Below are positions 1 to 11,479 of a stretch of DNA of 64,000 bases, in pieces. The first letter of the stretch is position 1. Every line of letters begins with the position of its first letter. Origin of the DNA: Quercus robur. Taxonomy: Eukaryota; Streptophyta; Magnoliopsida; Fagales; Fagaceae. The DNA lies in assembly GCF_932294415.1 (NCBI RefSeq), contig NC_065535.1, positions 13,721,282 through 13,785,281 on the forward strand, read 5' to 3'. The position numbers were made by a program, and so were the translations under genes. The notes under the pieces are model-generated. The model was not told the DNA's origin, did no database searches, and worked only from the letters and a program-made list of their open reading frames with translations.

Positions 1-1119
1 GATTTAATTCCAAAGAAAGGGAGACAAAGATTCAAAGTTGAAACTACTAGCCTCTATTTCATAGAACGTGCTATCCAATAAAATTTGAACCAATTATTCC
101 CTTTTTCTCTTTAAAACAAAATAACCATTCTTTTTTTTTTTTCAAAAAAAAAAAAACCATAAAACTTTTAATAAAAAAGCTTTATGGATCCTTGTTAAAA
201 GCAAAGTGTCAGCCCATGATAAAAAATAAATCACATTATTAAATCTATCATTTATGTAAAAGTTAGGCTACTTCATAAAAGATTGCCACCTAATTTTTGG
301 TCATCCTTATCTTCTTTATTTTGTTTTCTTTTTCATTCTCTTTCCCTAAAAAAATACAACTTTTCCTTGGATAGGAATCAACTAATGTAATATAGTTCTT
401 CTGTATAGTTTTAAGTTTGAGTGTCCCTTTCTTTTTATAACTGGTATGGTCACCACATACCACCATGGCCATATATAACCGTAGGACCCCAGAAGATTGA
501 ATTGCTTGCAAGAGAATCCCTCTTATTAGGAGGTACTTCACATCTTTGAAATTGCTATATAACCCAGAAATACAACCTTGCCAATATTAAGTTATTTACA
601 CCGTAGCTATTGAACAAGGTGTTTATGTAAAAAAATAATAATAATTTGCACTTTAAACTAATTCAACGAAATGGCTATGGTTGTGAAGCCTGTCGAAAAT
701 GAAGAAGGTGATAGATTTTATCATCAATAAATAAACTCCACGACCTCTGGTTCTGGCTCAACATTTTGTCTTATACTGTGTGGTTTTTTTTTTTTTTTTT
801 TTTTGGAGAAACAAACATCAAAATTTCAAAAGATTAATTTAGTAATTTGAAATATTCAGAATTTTCCCGAATTCCTCCATACAATTTTTGGTGTCTGACA
901 ATTTAATAACGGGTTTTCTCATCTTCTACAACACCAAGACTTGTTGCTTATTCTAATACAGGAGCTCCAAAGTCCAAATTGAAGCTACTGGGGCTACTTT
1001 TCTTGCTTTCACTTAGATATTCTCTTCTTGGAGTAAGCGTTATTCTTGTTAAAATTTAGAAAAATTATGAAGAAATAAAAGGAACTCAGTGATAAAATTA
1101 TCATGGGATTAAAATGGTT

Positions 1120-1157
<38 letters not shown>

Positions 1158-1307
1158 TTCTAAAGGATCCCAAAGAATGATGTTCACGTGAAGACAACAA
1201 AGTGCATGCCTATTAATTCCTTTTGATGGCTTCTTTCTTATTGGCTTCTTTTGTCTCTTAAGGACACTAATAATGAGGCCTTGTTCCTACACTTATAGGC
1301 CTATTGC
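1..1307. other. gene-free A/T-rich flank
   Basis: I see no supportable gene here. The stretch is A/T-rich, with poly-T/poly-A runs near 131-160 and 785-804 and a (TA)n microsatellite at about 1123-1154. The short open frames have no recognisable domain and overlap simple sequence. Confidence 0.7.
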
Positions 1308-2052
1308 TGATGTCTACGGAGGATTCCCATAATCTTGTGGATTCCTCACAAGATTGGGTCAAAAAGAGAAGAAAAATTCCATTTTACTATTCAGTCACTA
1401 TTCATCTGTCACTATTCATTGTTAATGTTCATCCGTTACTGTTTATGATACTGTTCATTCCGAATTTTGCTTATTTAAGGGGGGTTGTCCCTTATGTTTG
1501 GGGAGCATCTCAAGTTAAGTTTGAGTTCTGATTTCTCTTCCCTTAGAACTAGCCTTCTTAGAGAGAGAATCCACCTTGCTTCTACTACTACTACCTTGTT
1601 TACTACCTTGTTCACCTTTGTTCACTACAAGCCTTGTAATCCTACAAACCTTGTAACTAGGACTAGTTCAAGCTTTGTTTTGTAACTGTTAACCTGTAAC
1701 TGTTGAGATCTTGTATTCACTACTACTACTGTAAGTGTTTATCCTACTTTCAATAAAAAGTATTTTCAGTCCTATGTTCATTACTTTACTTGTTGCTACC
1801 ACCACCTTGGACGGATTACCGCCATACCGGATGGTTCTAAATTACTTTCATTTATTTTGAACTATTGTTCTTATTTACTTTGAATTATTTTGATATATAC
1901 TGCTTGGCTAGTTCTACCGCCTTATTATTGTTCTTACATTCAAGTTATTTACTTTAAAGTTATTTACTTTCAAGTTTCATCTATTATCTTCACTACAATA
2001 TTACTGTGCTTCAGTCTCCTTCTCTTCAGCAGTGCGCCCCCTTCCCCCTTTA
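1308..2052 (+). promoter_or_regulatory. LTR-like or pararetroviral leader/promoter
   Basis: The stretch begins TGATGTCTACGG and ends just before the primer site. It contains repeated 'ACTATTCAT/TGTTCAT' motifs (1386-1460), a TATA-like TATTTAAGG near 1471, CT-rich sequence, and a polyadenylation-type AATAAA near 1753. That order (promoter, TATA, poly-A signal, primer site) is what an LTR or pararetroviral intergenic region shows. No second copy exists in the window, so an LTR pair cannot be demonstrated. Confidence 0.5.
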
Positions 2053-2064
2053 TGGTATCAGAGC
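2053..2064 (+). other. primer-binding site, tRNA-iMet type
   Basis: The sequence TGGTATCAGAGC matches the standard plant retroelement primer-binding site complementary to the 3' end of initiator tRNA-Met. It lies directly after the leader and before retroelement coding sequence, as expected. Confidence 0.85.
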
Positions 2065-2084
2065 CAAGTTTAATAAAACTTTGG

Positions 2085-2220
2085 AAAAATTTAATAAAAA
2101 GAAATCTAAAGAACTAACTGTTAATGATTTACAACATGATATTGAATATATTAAAGGATCTCAAAATTCTATCCCTGATTTCTTTACCCGTGAATTTCTG
2201 CAGTGTCACAATGGCAAGTA
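2085..2220 (+). pseudogene. coiled-coil to RNase H C-terminus fusion by internal deletion
   Basis: The frame reads a lysine-rich coiled-coil stretch (KFNKKKSKELTVNDLQH) directly into an ending typical of pararetroviral RNase H (IKGSQNS, PDFFTREFLQ). In the minus-strand copy the same coiled coil instead continues toward a protease-like region. The plus copy therefore looks like a deletion product in which protease, reverse transcriptase and most of RNase H were lost. This is a broken relic. Confidence 0.55.
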
Positions 2221-3035
2221 GAAGACCAAAAGATAATCCTCCTGCTAAAACCTCTAAACAAATTGTTAAAAAAGAACCTGCTTCTCCCCTTGACATAACC
2301 AACCATTTCACCACCCTAGGAACCATCCCTAGGATTAATTACTCCACTGTTCTTGCTTCATCTTATGATCCTTATGCCTTAACCCCTGTTAACCGGCCAA
2401 TTAAAACTGTTTTTCCAAAAAGTTCCTCTCAATACATCAAAAAACAATATTTCCAACACCTATTTTTATGTTGAACCCAACAGAGCCTCTATTTCTGATC
2501 CTCTCAGACTTGCTAAGAGTTATTTCCCTCCGAAGTTTCATTGGATTCCAGAGCATAGGGAAAAGAATTTAAATTATTATTCTGATCTTTTGCGCCATGA
2601 AAGATCTATTATTATTAACACCATTTCTGTTCATAAAGACACTTCCAAAATTATTTACCACAGTGTTTACTTGGTCAATTTTATTTCTGAAGAAAAATGG
2701 GGCTCTTCTCTTACATCTACCAGAACAATGCCGAGTTCCCCCATTCCCTATTCATATTATGATTATATCATGGCTTGGTCAAGATTCATGCTGCACCAGA
2801 ATGAAAACATGTCTAATTCCTGGTTTGTTAACTTTGACAAAAATTTCACTGGTGATTTGCCCCTTTGGTTCAACCGCTGGTAGGCCCAATTTGGTCCTAC
2901 TACTAAATTATTTCCTGCACCATTGCTTGATGCTTTTGACTGTTTCAAGAAATGTTAGAGTCGTGATGCTTATGGAGCCAAATTTCCTGCTTTGCTCCAT
3001 TTTGTTAAAAAATATAAGATACCTTGGATATTGAA
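2211..3035 (+). pseudogene. downstream retroelement ORF, frameshifted
   Basis: A frame opens at the ATG at 2211 (MASRRPKDNPPAK), overlapping the end of the RNase H-like frame. It is recognisable to about 3035, with a frameshift near 2470 and stops near 2881 and 2956. Visible patches include SYFPPKFHWIPEHREK, MAWSRFMLHQNE, NSWFVNFDKNF and LPLWFNRW. I know this type of protein from plant retroelement annotation but cannot assign a function. The readable sequence ends where the inverted half begins. Confidence 0.5.
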
Positions 3036-4725
3036 ATGATAATCAAGAGAAACAACAATTTTAACTTTTGTAAACCATTTTGGAGGAATTATTTTATTAA
3101 CAAGAGCAAGTTGAGAAATAGTGACATCATTAGGAATACCTTTACCAGAAAGAAGAGCTTGTTGACAGGATTCATCTCCATCATTATGCTCAAGTCCTTG
3201 TTTAAGATTATTTTTATCACTTTTAATATCTTTAAATTCATGTTTTAATTCACTTATCTCTTGTTTAACAATAATTTCATGTTGTAAATCATTAACAGTT
3301 AATTCTTTAGATTTCTTTTTATTAAATTTTTCCAAAGTTTTATGGTGAAAAACCAGCTTCTAGCAGTAGTAAATATTGGAGCATTGGCCATTGTGCAGGG
3401 TAGACAAATAAGAGAATCAAAATCTTCCGCAAAATCCGGAGTATTATGAATCAGTTCTGGATTTTCCGCAACACATTTGTGAAGGACAATAAAATATTTT
3501 GGCTGTTGTGCAAGCCAGGCAAATAAAGTAACACCAGTCTTGTAGCAGTAGTGACCTCATCAATCAGTAGAGGGAGCATCAGAGGAATAACCATCAAAAG
3601 GATCAAAAGGACCTTGTGGAGAATCACATACATGATCATGGTAAATAGCATACTTATTACAGAATCCGCAATATAAAATTGGCTCAAACTTTGGAGTTTT
3701 CCCTGGAATGAGAAAACTTTCTAGATTAGGATGATCTTCTGTTTGTAGGTGAACAAAGGCATCAACATAGGGTTTGGGACCAAAAACAGCAATTCTATCT
3801 GTGCTTCCTATGAAATGATAGTTTTTCTATAGATTATGAGCAACTTCACGAATTTGATTATTAAAATAATTTCTCTAGCAGTTTGCAAGACCAAAAGGAT
3901 CTTTAAAGGATAATCGAGAATTTCCCTTGAACCATGGCCCTTGGTGAGTATAACCATTAATGAGAATGAGATGCTTTGAGGGGTTAACATTCATCCAGTT
4001 ATTTCTTTCCCATTTTGGCAGAGTACTCCGGCATCTAATGGTAACAAAAGGTCTAGTGGAAGAGTTTTCAAACCCTTTAATAGCATTCTGAATGATCTGT
4101 GGAAGTTGGCTGGCCTGTTTATGACTTGTTAATTTTACAAACCTAACAAAGCCATATTCAAACATTTGGGAAAGCCAGCTAGAATTAGGATCATCGTCAT
4201 CACTATCATCTGAATCTTCATCCGTGAAATATGAACCATCATCAAAAATAATAAGGAGACCAGGAAATGGATGTTTCTTTTCATATACTCTGAGACTGCT
4301 CCCAAAGTGATCTTCCCATTCAAGCTGAATAAAGACATTATCACCTTCATCTATTTCATTAGGGTCAGGAATAGTGGCAGTAACAAGTTTTCTGAAATAC
4401 TTGGACCATAGGTCAAAAGACCTAAACATAGCCTTACTATCCAGAATACGAGATTGTAAATCTGAAGGCAAGTTGGCAACAGCACTTCTTAACATGGATT
4501 GGGTCTTAAGACTCAATCTAGTATAATTAGTGCCCATTATAGTCTCTTTATCCATCGAATGGATTTCCTCTTTGCCAAAGAGTTGACTAGTGTAGGCTTT
4601 AAGACGGCTTACAAGAGCCTCATTTTTTGAAACAAGGTTATTTTCTGGAACAAAGTCAATATTTGAAGCAGGTCATTTTCTGGAATAAGGTTACCATAAT
4701 GGCTCATATAAATCTCATTTTCAGC
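3035..4725 (-). pseudogene. upstream retroelement polyprotein region (Gag-like to protease start), degenerate
   Basis: The longest clean piece is 3875-4555 (226 codons from MDKETIMGTNY), but readable sequence begins nearer 4720. It holds an acidic patch (DEDSDDSDDDDPN at about residues 112-124) and a tryptophan-rich segment (LPKWERNNWMNV). Frameshifts near 3875 and 3690 lead to a Cys/His-containing stretch near 3610-3680 and then the coiled coil at 3280-3335. After that comes PPKWFTKVKIVV, a motif that precedes the retroviral-type aspartic protease in related polyproteins. No DSGA protease motif follows; the inversion junction removes it. Structural (Gag/coat) function is inferred from position only. 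Confidence 0.5.
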
Positions 4726-4744
4726 AGTATATATATATATATAT

Positions 4745-4915
4745 ATACACAAAATAGAATTTCTGCTCGAACCTAATTTAAGTGTATATGCGTGTGAAAC
4801 TTCGTTCTAGAGACTTAACACCTAACTTTGCCCCTCACACCCCACAAGTATATAAATACTTATGAAGTGACCACTTGTAGAGTGACCACCGCATTAAGGG
4901 TGCGCGGTGATAAAA
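4745..4915 (-). mobile_element. tRNA-derived SINE, family A
   Basis: Read on the minus strand this matches the SINE at about 20263-20448: a box-A-like GGTGGTCACTC region, then TACTTGTGGGGTGTGAGGGG, a 'TCTCTAG' segment, and a 3' end running into a (TA)n/A-rich tail at 4727-4747. Two copies on opposite strands with the same architecture support a dispersed SINE family. The exact 5' end and target duplication are unclear. Confidence 0.65.
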
Positions 4916-7200
4916 TGGTTAGGTCTTAATAGCTTGTCTTTATAGCAAAAAATGCTGAAGAGTTGCTAGATCTTTATTATTGAATTCTTCTGTTACAATG
5001 TATCTATTGGATTAACCCTAGAGTTGTAGTGCTATACAACCTGTACAATTAGAACTAAAACCTTTACTACAATTTTGACTAGGATAATACAATGGACTCA
5101 AAACCTGAATCAATATTTCCAATGATTCTAACTAGTTACATGGAAGATTAATAAGATATTTGCTCGCACTATCCTTCTTCACATTCCACATCATTTCAAT
5201 GAACCAGCTTGCCTCGACTCTGTGAGGACAATGCGTGAATGTATGGTGGAAGGGTAGGTCCTTCCCCTTTCAATAAAGTAGTGTCAATTACAGCCCAATC
5301 TAGTAGCCAACTTATATATAAACTCATCCAAAGTTCAATTTTTTTTTCTTTGTGGGACTCATTGATTTCACTACTTTAAACCATGTTCAAACAAGCAAAT
5401 TAGGAGTCGATTTTTGATTAACTCCATAGTGGTTTTGGGGCAAAAGACCATGACCAATAGGAGGAGCCGAAGAGGAGGCACTTGTTAAACCGCCTCAATG
5501 GATCATTAGAGTACTCAGAATATAAGGTTATAAGGGAATTTGTGATTATGAGTGAATGATTGGAGGAAGACTAATGGAAGCTAGAGAGACTATTACAAGG
5601 TCAATGTTCCTAAAACTCTACATGATGAGAGATGCGCAGGCATTTGGTTATGAGGTCATAGCAACAATAACCCTTTTTGATAAGCCATAACCAAGGAAGC
5701 AATATAGAGGTTCAAATTTGGAACATTCATATAAAAAAGGGTGACAATAAGTACGACTAAAAACAGAGTGAAAAGTAGTTAGGGAATTAACTGTAAAGAA
5801 GCTCAATATTTTATTTATTTATTTTTTTTTTTTTTTTTTTTTTTTGTGTACAAAGATGAGAAAAGCTCTAAAAATATCTAAAATATGTTGGTTTTTGCAT
5901 TTTGCACATTTTATCCATTGGGAGGTATAAGGGCAAAAATGATGTTGGTGGTGTTTTAGAACCTATTAGTAATGCATGAGAGTGTGTGAACCCTTAGAAT
6001 TCACTAAAGTTTGACACAGTCGATAAATCTACCTATTTAAAATTGGTTTTGATGGCTATAAATATATCCCCCCCCAAAAAAAAAAACCTTTTATTGTAAT
6101 TCCAATGAAGCAATTACGACTTTTCAGGAAAATTGATGGTGGTGAGTGAGGGATTGGAAAGGCTTCGTCTCACCTGGAAATGTGCAAGGATGGTTTTCAA
6201 ACACATGTAGGTTGCATTTGGCATTGACTTAACAAGCCATTTTTTTTACTATTTTGTTTATTTTTGCTACAATTTAGTCTATTTTTGTTACTATTCATAG
6301 ATTTTATTGTACTTTTTTAATACTATTCATGATTCTCACTATACTATTTCATCTACTTTTTAGTTTTATCTACAGTACTTTTAACCAAAAAAAATTTAGT
6401 TTCAATTAAAAAAGTTATTCCCAACGGACTCAACTACAATGGGAGGAAAAACACCAAAAGAATTCTTAAAGGTAGAGTTGAGACAGAACAACAGAAGGCG
6501 ACTACTAGAGGCCACAAAAACGACACTCTGATACCACGAAAAAGGTCGGAAAACATAGTGGAAAGAACCGATGCCCTTATTGTGAAAAAAACTCTAATAT
6601 TCAGTATTATGGGTAAATATACATAAGAGAAATTTGACCCAATCGCTGCATAATAAAGATGAAAATAATTTGTATTAAATGAAATAAATATGCTAACAAA
6701 AAGTAATGGCTTCAGCATATAAAATTCTTTGCAATTTCATTTTGTCACTCATATAAGGTTCTAGAAAGATGCTGTATTACTAAGGGAGTCTAAATGTGAA
6801 GGCACCCAAATCAACCGGTTTTTTTAAGTTCCTCTCAAGCAAGTGCTAAGCACTCAAAATTGAGAAATTGGATCTGTCATATCTCTCATGCATCATACAT
6901 CATCAAATCCTGTAATTTTTATATTTCCTATTTTACACTCAATTTTTTTGTGAATTACTTCAAAAACTTACTACATCTATTAAGTTTTCCACGTCAGACA
7001 GTTTTGCGCACATGTCCCAAAACAACAGAAATCATGAGTATTTACCCTTCATAAATTACCTCAATAGTAAGTATAAAAGAAATTTAAATTAAAAAGAAAA
7101 AAAAGAAAAAAGATTTATATGATTTCGAGAAAGCCAAATTTCACTATTTAAATTCTTGTCACCCAAGTTTTTGTATAAGTTCATACAATCAAAAATAAGA
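4916..7200. other. gene-free interval
   Basis: I see no gene. The interval holds poly-T at about 5823-5845, an A/C-rich run near 6070-6087, and a possible degenerate MITE at about 6205-6432 (GCATTTGGCATTG at the left, TTCCCAACGG at the right). Short frames such as the one at 6434-6718 have no recognisable domain. Confidence 0.6.
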
Positions 7201-7246
7201 TTTGCAAAATCATTTTCATTTTTCCTAATTTGGCCATGAATGCATT

Positions 7247-8143
7247 TTATGTCACACGAACTCCCTGGTATCTGAGGATTTCACCAATAAGCTCCCCTTT
7301 ACCCGAACCCACATACCTTCCACAAATGTCACCGTCTCTGATGAACAAAAACGTAGGCACCTCCACAACGTTCATGTCCTTCAAGAACGCCATGCAGCTA
7401 TCATTCTCATCACCATTCATGCGTGCAAAAACCACAGTATCCACCATCTGCTTCGAGAGCTTAACCACAGTCGGATACACCTTCACACATGGCCCACAAT
7501 GCTTCAACCCCACATCAAGAACAATCAGCTTCTGATCAACCTTATGGTCTGCAATCAACTTCTCCACATCCTCTCTACTATGCAATTGCACCACAGCAGA
7601 ATGGTTATCTCCGTAGTACAACACGTCTCCCATGAGAACATCTGGGCCTATCCCTTCCTCTTCGTGAATTTTCTCCATGCTCTTGTAAAAGCTGAAGTGT
7701 GGGACTTGTTCAATTCTCTCTCTCTCGCAAAGCTCCCTTGTCTTCTCTGATTCATCACCCATTACAAGAAGGAACTCTACGTCGTTGCATGTTCTGCTCA
7801 AGTCCACCATGAAAGGGTAGATTTTGCTGCTGTGGTAACTATGGCTGGCAGCGTACTCTACCACAACGAGCTTGTTTTTGGCCATTCGGAGAGCTTCATC
7901 GAATTCTTCAATACTGTGAACTCGTTGTACTCTTTCATCGCTTTCAACTTTTTTAGCAGTACCAGAAGCTGCTGCGGCTTTTGTAATGAAGTGAGTTCGG
8001 TTGGTTTCAAGTTTTTTTGTTAGAGCTTTAGGTTTAGTCACAAAGGGTATAAAGGAATGAGGGAAACAAAGAGGGTTATTGATTTTAGGGAAAGTGGCTA
8101 GAGAAGAGGGTGGTTTGGATAAGAAATTTGTGACTGTAGCCAT
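7247..8143 (-). CDS. CDSP32: CDSP32-type thioredoxin-like protein, chloroplastic
   Basis: This encodes a 298-residue intronless protein with two thioredoxin modules. The first 55 or so residues are rich in Ser/Thr/Lys and low in acidic residues, like a chloroplast transit peptide. Module 1 (about 72-180) has HSYHSS (101-106) in place of the CxxC active site but keeps the cis-proline (QVP, 148). Module 2 (about 190-295) has HCGPC (215-219) and cis-proline EVP (263). In the family, CDSP32 is a stromal drought- and oxidative-stress protein that supplies electrons to peroxiredoxins and methionine sulfoxide reductase; that role is established knowledge, not visible here. Length and the degenerate-then-active module order fit the family well. 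The start is the first in-frame ATG giving a complete transit peptide. The frame is intact and probably functional. Confidence 0.93.
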   Translation of the reverse strand: MATVTNFLSKPPSSLATFPKINNPLCFPHSFIPFVTKPKALTKKLETNRTHFITKAAAASGTAKKVESDERVQRVHSIEEFDEALRMAKNKLVVVEYAASHSYHSSKIYPFMVDLSRTCNDVEFLLVMGDESEKTRELCERERIEQVPHFSFYKSMEKIHEEEGIGPDVLMGDVLYYGDNHSAVVQLHSREDVEKLIADHKVDQKLIVLDVGLKHCGPCVKVYPTVVKLSKQMVDTVVFARMNGDENDSCMAFLKDMNVVEVPTFLFIRDGDICGRYVGSGKGELIGEILRYQGVRVT

Positions 8144-8894
8144 GAATACAGAGATCGAGCAAGGGCTTGAGGTTTATTATCTTGTTGAAGATGGGGCTTC
8201 AAATAGGTGGAGATGCAGAGAGAAACAGAGACTCTGAGAAGCAAAAAGGGCTATGGATTTGGCACAAAATCTCAGTGATCAAATATCATATCCACTCATT
8301 CAGCAAAAAAAAATATCATATCCACTCGTACGTTTTGTGGTTCATATTGTCAGAAGCACTCTGTGTAGATTTTTTCTCAATTATATCATGATCTTTTTCA
8401 ATTCTTATCTATAGAATATTCCCCTTGGTCCTAAAAAAATCATATCTAAGGTCTGCTGTTTAGCCCAAAAGATAGTTGGGCCTTGACAAGGAGTGACTTA
8501 AGGAATATGCCGCTAGACTGGGTGTTTATAATTTAAGGCCTGTGTGTGCATGTGCTTTTCTGCGAATGAATTAGAGTTAAATGAGCATTGATATTTTCCG
8601 AGAGTTTCTTTTCCCTCCCTTTCCCTTCCATTTCTCTTCCTTTGAACTAAACATAGTGTAGAGCAAGAACTGACATGCCAAGAGGCAAGAACCTTGTACT
8701 CAAAATTATACATAATTTTTAACAATGCTAGTTGATCATTGATGACTCTAATTTTGACTACTTTTTTAACAAAAAAATCATTTTATCTAATTAACTTAAA
8801 TAATATAATTTAAATATTTTTTTATTAGTAATTACTAGAATAAATTTGTGAGAGGGACAAAAAAAAAATAGTTGTAATATTTATTATCTATCTA
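8144..8894. other. CDSP32 upstream region
   Basis: This holds the 5' leader and presumed promoter of the minus-strand CDSP32 gene. A short direct repeat ('AAATATCATATCCACTC') occurs at about 8281-8299 and 8311-8328. No other gene is visible. Confidence 0.5.
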
Positions 8895-9200
8895 TCTATA
8901 CTATTAATAACAGGATTTCATGCTTGGATTTCAATATTTTGCGTTCTAAAATATCCTCACACAAATTCTTAAACTCTCTAAAATATCCCTATCTTTTTAG
9001 TTGAATAATTTTAAATTTAAAAACACAAACTGGTTAAAAGAGTAATTTCTTATGTTTAAAAGAATTTCTAAGTTTTAGACTTTCAATTTTTTATTAAGGT
9101 TATTTCTATCTCATTTTTAAACATTATTTCACTAAACTAAAAAAAAAAAAAAAAAATTTAAAAAAATAAAATTTATTGCACGTGCGTATGATGAGTCTAG
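8895..9200 (+). mobile_element. small non-autonomous Helitron
   Basis: The element begins TCTATACTATTAATAAC and ends with a short GCACGTGC hairpin followed by CTAG, inserted between A (8894) and T (9201). These are the Helitron hallmarks: 5'-TC, 3'-CTRR, subterminal hairpin, A/T host dinucleotide and no target duplication. At 306 bp it codes for nothing. Its 5' end matches the minus-strand copy at 45159-45554. Confidence 0.75.
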
Positions 9201-9733
9201 TATTATATATGAAAAAAGAATAAGTCAATTTTAGTTTGATGATAAGTTTGAATTCAACTTGTGGTTGAAATATAATTAAATGAACAAATTTGCTAATGTG
9301 TGCCCTAAGGGTACATAATAATTAATTATTTTTGGAAATATTTTTTAGGAAATTGAAACAGTATTAACAACTTTTTCAATTCCCAAGAAAATGTTTCTAA
9401 AAATAGATGGCTTAATGTGTGCCTTTATTAAGAAACCTACCACTTGGACCCACATTTTTACTTTCCCTCTTATTCATTTTCTCTTCTCTTCCATTCTCTT
9501 CCCTCGTACTAAATATAGGGTAAATATTGATATTTACGTGAAATCAATATTTCAATTAAATTTGGAATAGTGCATTTTAGAGCTTTATGAAAAAGTTCAA
9601 AATTCCAATTTGTTTTTCACCTTTAGGGATGGGGGCTTAAAGCTCAAGTTGCAAAATATTTTGCAATTTTACTAAAGAGCTTTAAGGATCCTTAAAACTC
9701 TTCCCCCCCCCCCCCCCCCCCCAAAAATGCAAT
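9201..9733. other. gene-free interval with poly-C tract
   Basis: I see no gene. The interval is A/T-rich and ends in a run of about 19 C at 9704-9722. Confidence 0.6.
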
Positions 9734-9738
9734 ACCAT

Positions 9739-11338
9739 TGTGGGGACGTAAAAACTGGTCCCCATGGAGTTCTTCAGGGATTCTCACTCGAACTATTCAA
9801 ACAACATACATATAAGTAAACAACAAGAGAAAAACACTCTGCAATGGGAAACTCAAGCAATTGATTTCTCTCCACCCAAATATTACAATTTCAAATCAAA
9901 TATTACAATAGATAACTCTCACATTACCACAATGTTATCTTTACTCTCTCTCTCTCTTTAGCTAATATTTTTTTATGTTCCTTTTCCATCTCTTTTTTTT
10001 AGATCCCCACCTTGTTAGGTTCTACAGACTTAGGAACTAATGTATTTAGAACTCTAATGTGTAATGTTGGCAAACTATGATCAAAACAGTTGTTAGTCTT
10101 GTTTAAACTTGCTCAAAGTGTGTGCGTTGTTTGTAAAGTTGGAATTGAGTGGCTGTAGAAGTATTAGTGACTTTCGGCCTGGCTCGATCGATCGAATCTC
10201 GAGCAAAATGTTTTTTTTGCAGATTTTTCCAACTCAGCCCTAGCCTATTAAAACGTGTAAGGTTTTATGTTTTTCCCTAGGTATAAAAGGCAAAGCCTAG
10301 CCATGTTTTTGAGGTTGCTCTATTTTGCTATGTGTGTGAATCTCTTGTGAGATCTACAGGTGGTTGCCTTCACACATGCTTAGAATTATCAAGAAGGAGA
10401 TTTGATTGAGAGCTTGATGATCATTCAGTTGCTGCACTAAGGAGTTCAAAGAAACACAAGCGAGTTTGCTTGTACTTGCTGGAGAATCCAAGAAAGAAGG
10501 AGTTCACGATCTCGGAGCTTGCACGTGGTCGTGTTAGTAAGTTTCTATTGGTGGATAGCAATAGGATGTTAGTAGATTCAGGTTTACCTTGAGGATAGTT
10601 AGGTTATATCCTCTCCAGGTCTTTACCGGTGTGGTTTTTTGGGTTATCATATCATTGTATTATTTATATTTCCGCTGCTATGCATGATATAATTGTTTGA
10701 TTGTGATAACCTAGATCTAGAATTTGGACTAAGTAATAACTTGACTAATTAACAAGGTTAATCCAATTGTGTTTTAAAGGGGTCTAAAAACGAACACACC
10801 TTTTGCCTCTCATCTCCCTTTTATAGCTTCAATCCTTACTAGTTACTATTATCATCACAGTTGTGTTGTTGCCTGATAGAGCCTCAGGGATATTTTCTTT
10901 AACTTTATTGGATTCATCCCTACCCTTATCTTGGAACCCTGACTTTTGGGGGTTGTTTGTACTGTTCAGGCTGTCTTACTTGTATTTAGTGCGGCAAAGG
11001 TTAGGTAAGAACTCCATCAATAATGCGGAGGTAAAAATCTTCCACCTTCTTACATGTTCTGGAAGTTTCTCGTAGTTCCAGGAATCTCTTGAAAATCACA
11101 CGTGAATTATCCGTACACCATACCTTGGGTAAGTTGGCACCTTACCTTTTCCACGAGAATTGATTTCCTGTGTCATTCATCTTTTTCGTAGTACTTAGGA
11201 TGACCCAACTTTCTTCCTTTCATGGTTTATTACCCATTGAGCATTCCTTTTAATACATAGGCTTGGCCCAATTCTTTCCCTGTGGCCCAATTACTTCTTA
11301 GGCCTAAGACCCGAGTAGTGACTATTCCACTCCCGACA
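9739..11338 (-). mobile_element. solo LTR, family B, with nested solo LTR
   Basis: The sequence starts TGTGGGGACG and ends CCCGACA, flanked by the 5-bp target duplication ACCAT (9734-9738 and 11339-11343). Removing the nested insertion (10013-10796 plus its 5-bp duplication) leaves an LTR of about 811 bp. A relative lies at 18809-19604; shared blocks include TGCCTGATAGAGCCTCAGGGA (relative: TAGAGTCTCAGGGA) and GTACTGTTCA(G/A)GCTGTCTTA. A TATA-like TATAAAAGGGAG reads on the minus strand near 10830, so that is the likely element strand. No internal domain remains, so it formed by LTR-LTR recombination. Confidence 0.85.
10013..10796 (+). mobile_element. nested solo LTR, Copia-like
   Basis: It begins TGTTAGGTTC and ends CGAACA, with the 5-bp target duplication CACCT on both sides (10008-10012 and 10797-10801), inside the family-B LTR. 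A TATA box (GTATAAAAGGC near 10281) reads on the plus strand. The 784-bp length and the TGTTAG terminus suit a Copia LTR. Only one LTR is present. Confidence 0.85.
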
Positions 11339-11479
11339 ACCATATAGGATCTTCGTCTCCAAAATAATTTTTATTTTGAATATTTCTCTCTCAAGTTTCA
11401 TGTTCCATACTTTTTTTTTTCCATACCATTCAAGGGAGAAAAACATATACATAGTACAAGTTACATCATACCAACACCA

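Larger units (their letters stand above)
1308..4725. mobile_element. rearranged pararetrovirus-like / LTR-retroelement relic
   Basis: This is a decayed retroelement in two head-to-head halves. The plus half has a regulatory leader (1308-2052), a tRNA-Met primer site (2053-2064), a fused RNase H tail and a downstream frame. The minus half (about 4725 to 3035) carries an upstream polyprotein region. The same coiled-coil stretch (KFNKKKSKELTVNDLQH) appears once on each strand, at about 2087-2140 and 3280-3335, so the halves are inverted copies meeting near 3035. The RNase H-like ending (IKGSQNS followed by PDFFTREFLQ) resembles Caulimoviridae more than Ty3 elements; that is family knowledge, not a search. 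Frameshifts and stops interrupt every frame, and the protease-to-RNase H core is missing, so it cannot be functional. Confidence 0.65.

Noticed and set aside
7230..7750. Plus-strand frames over CDSP32
   Set aside because: They are antisense to a complete thioredoxin frame and have no domain.
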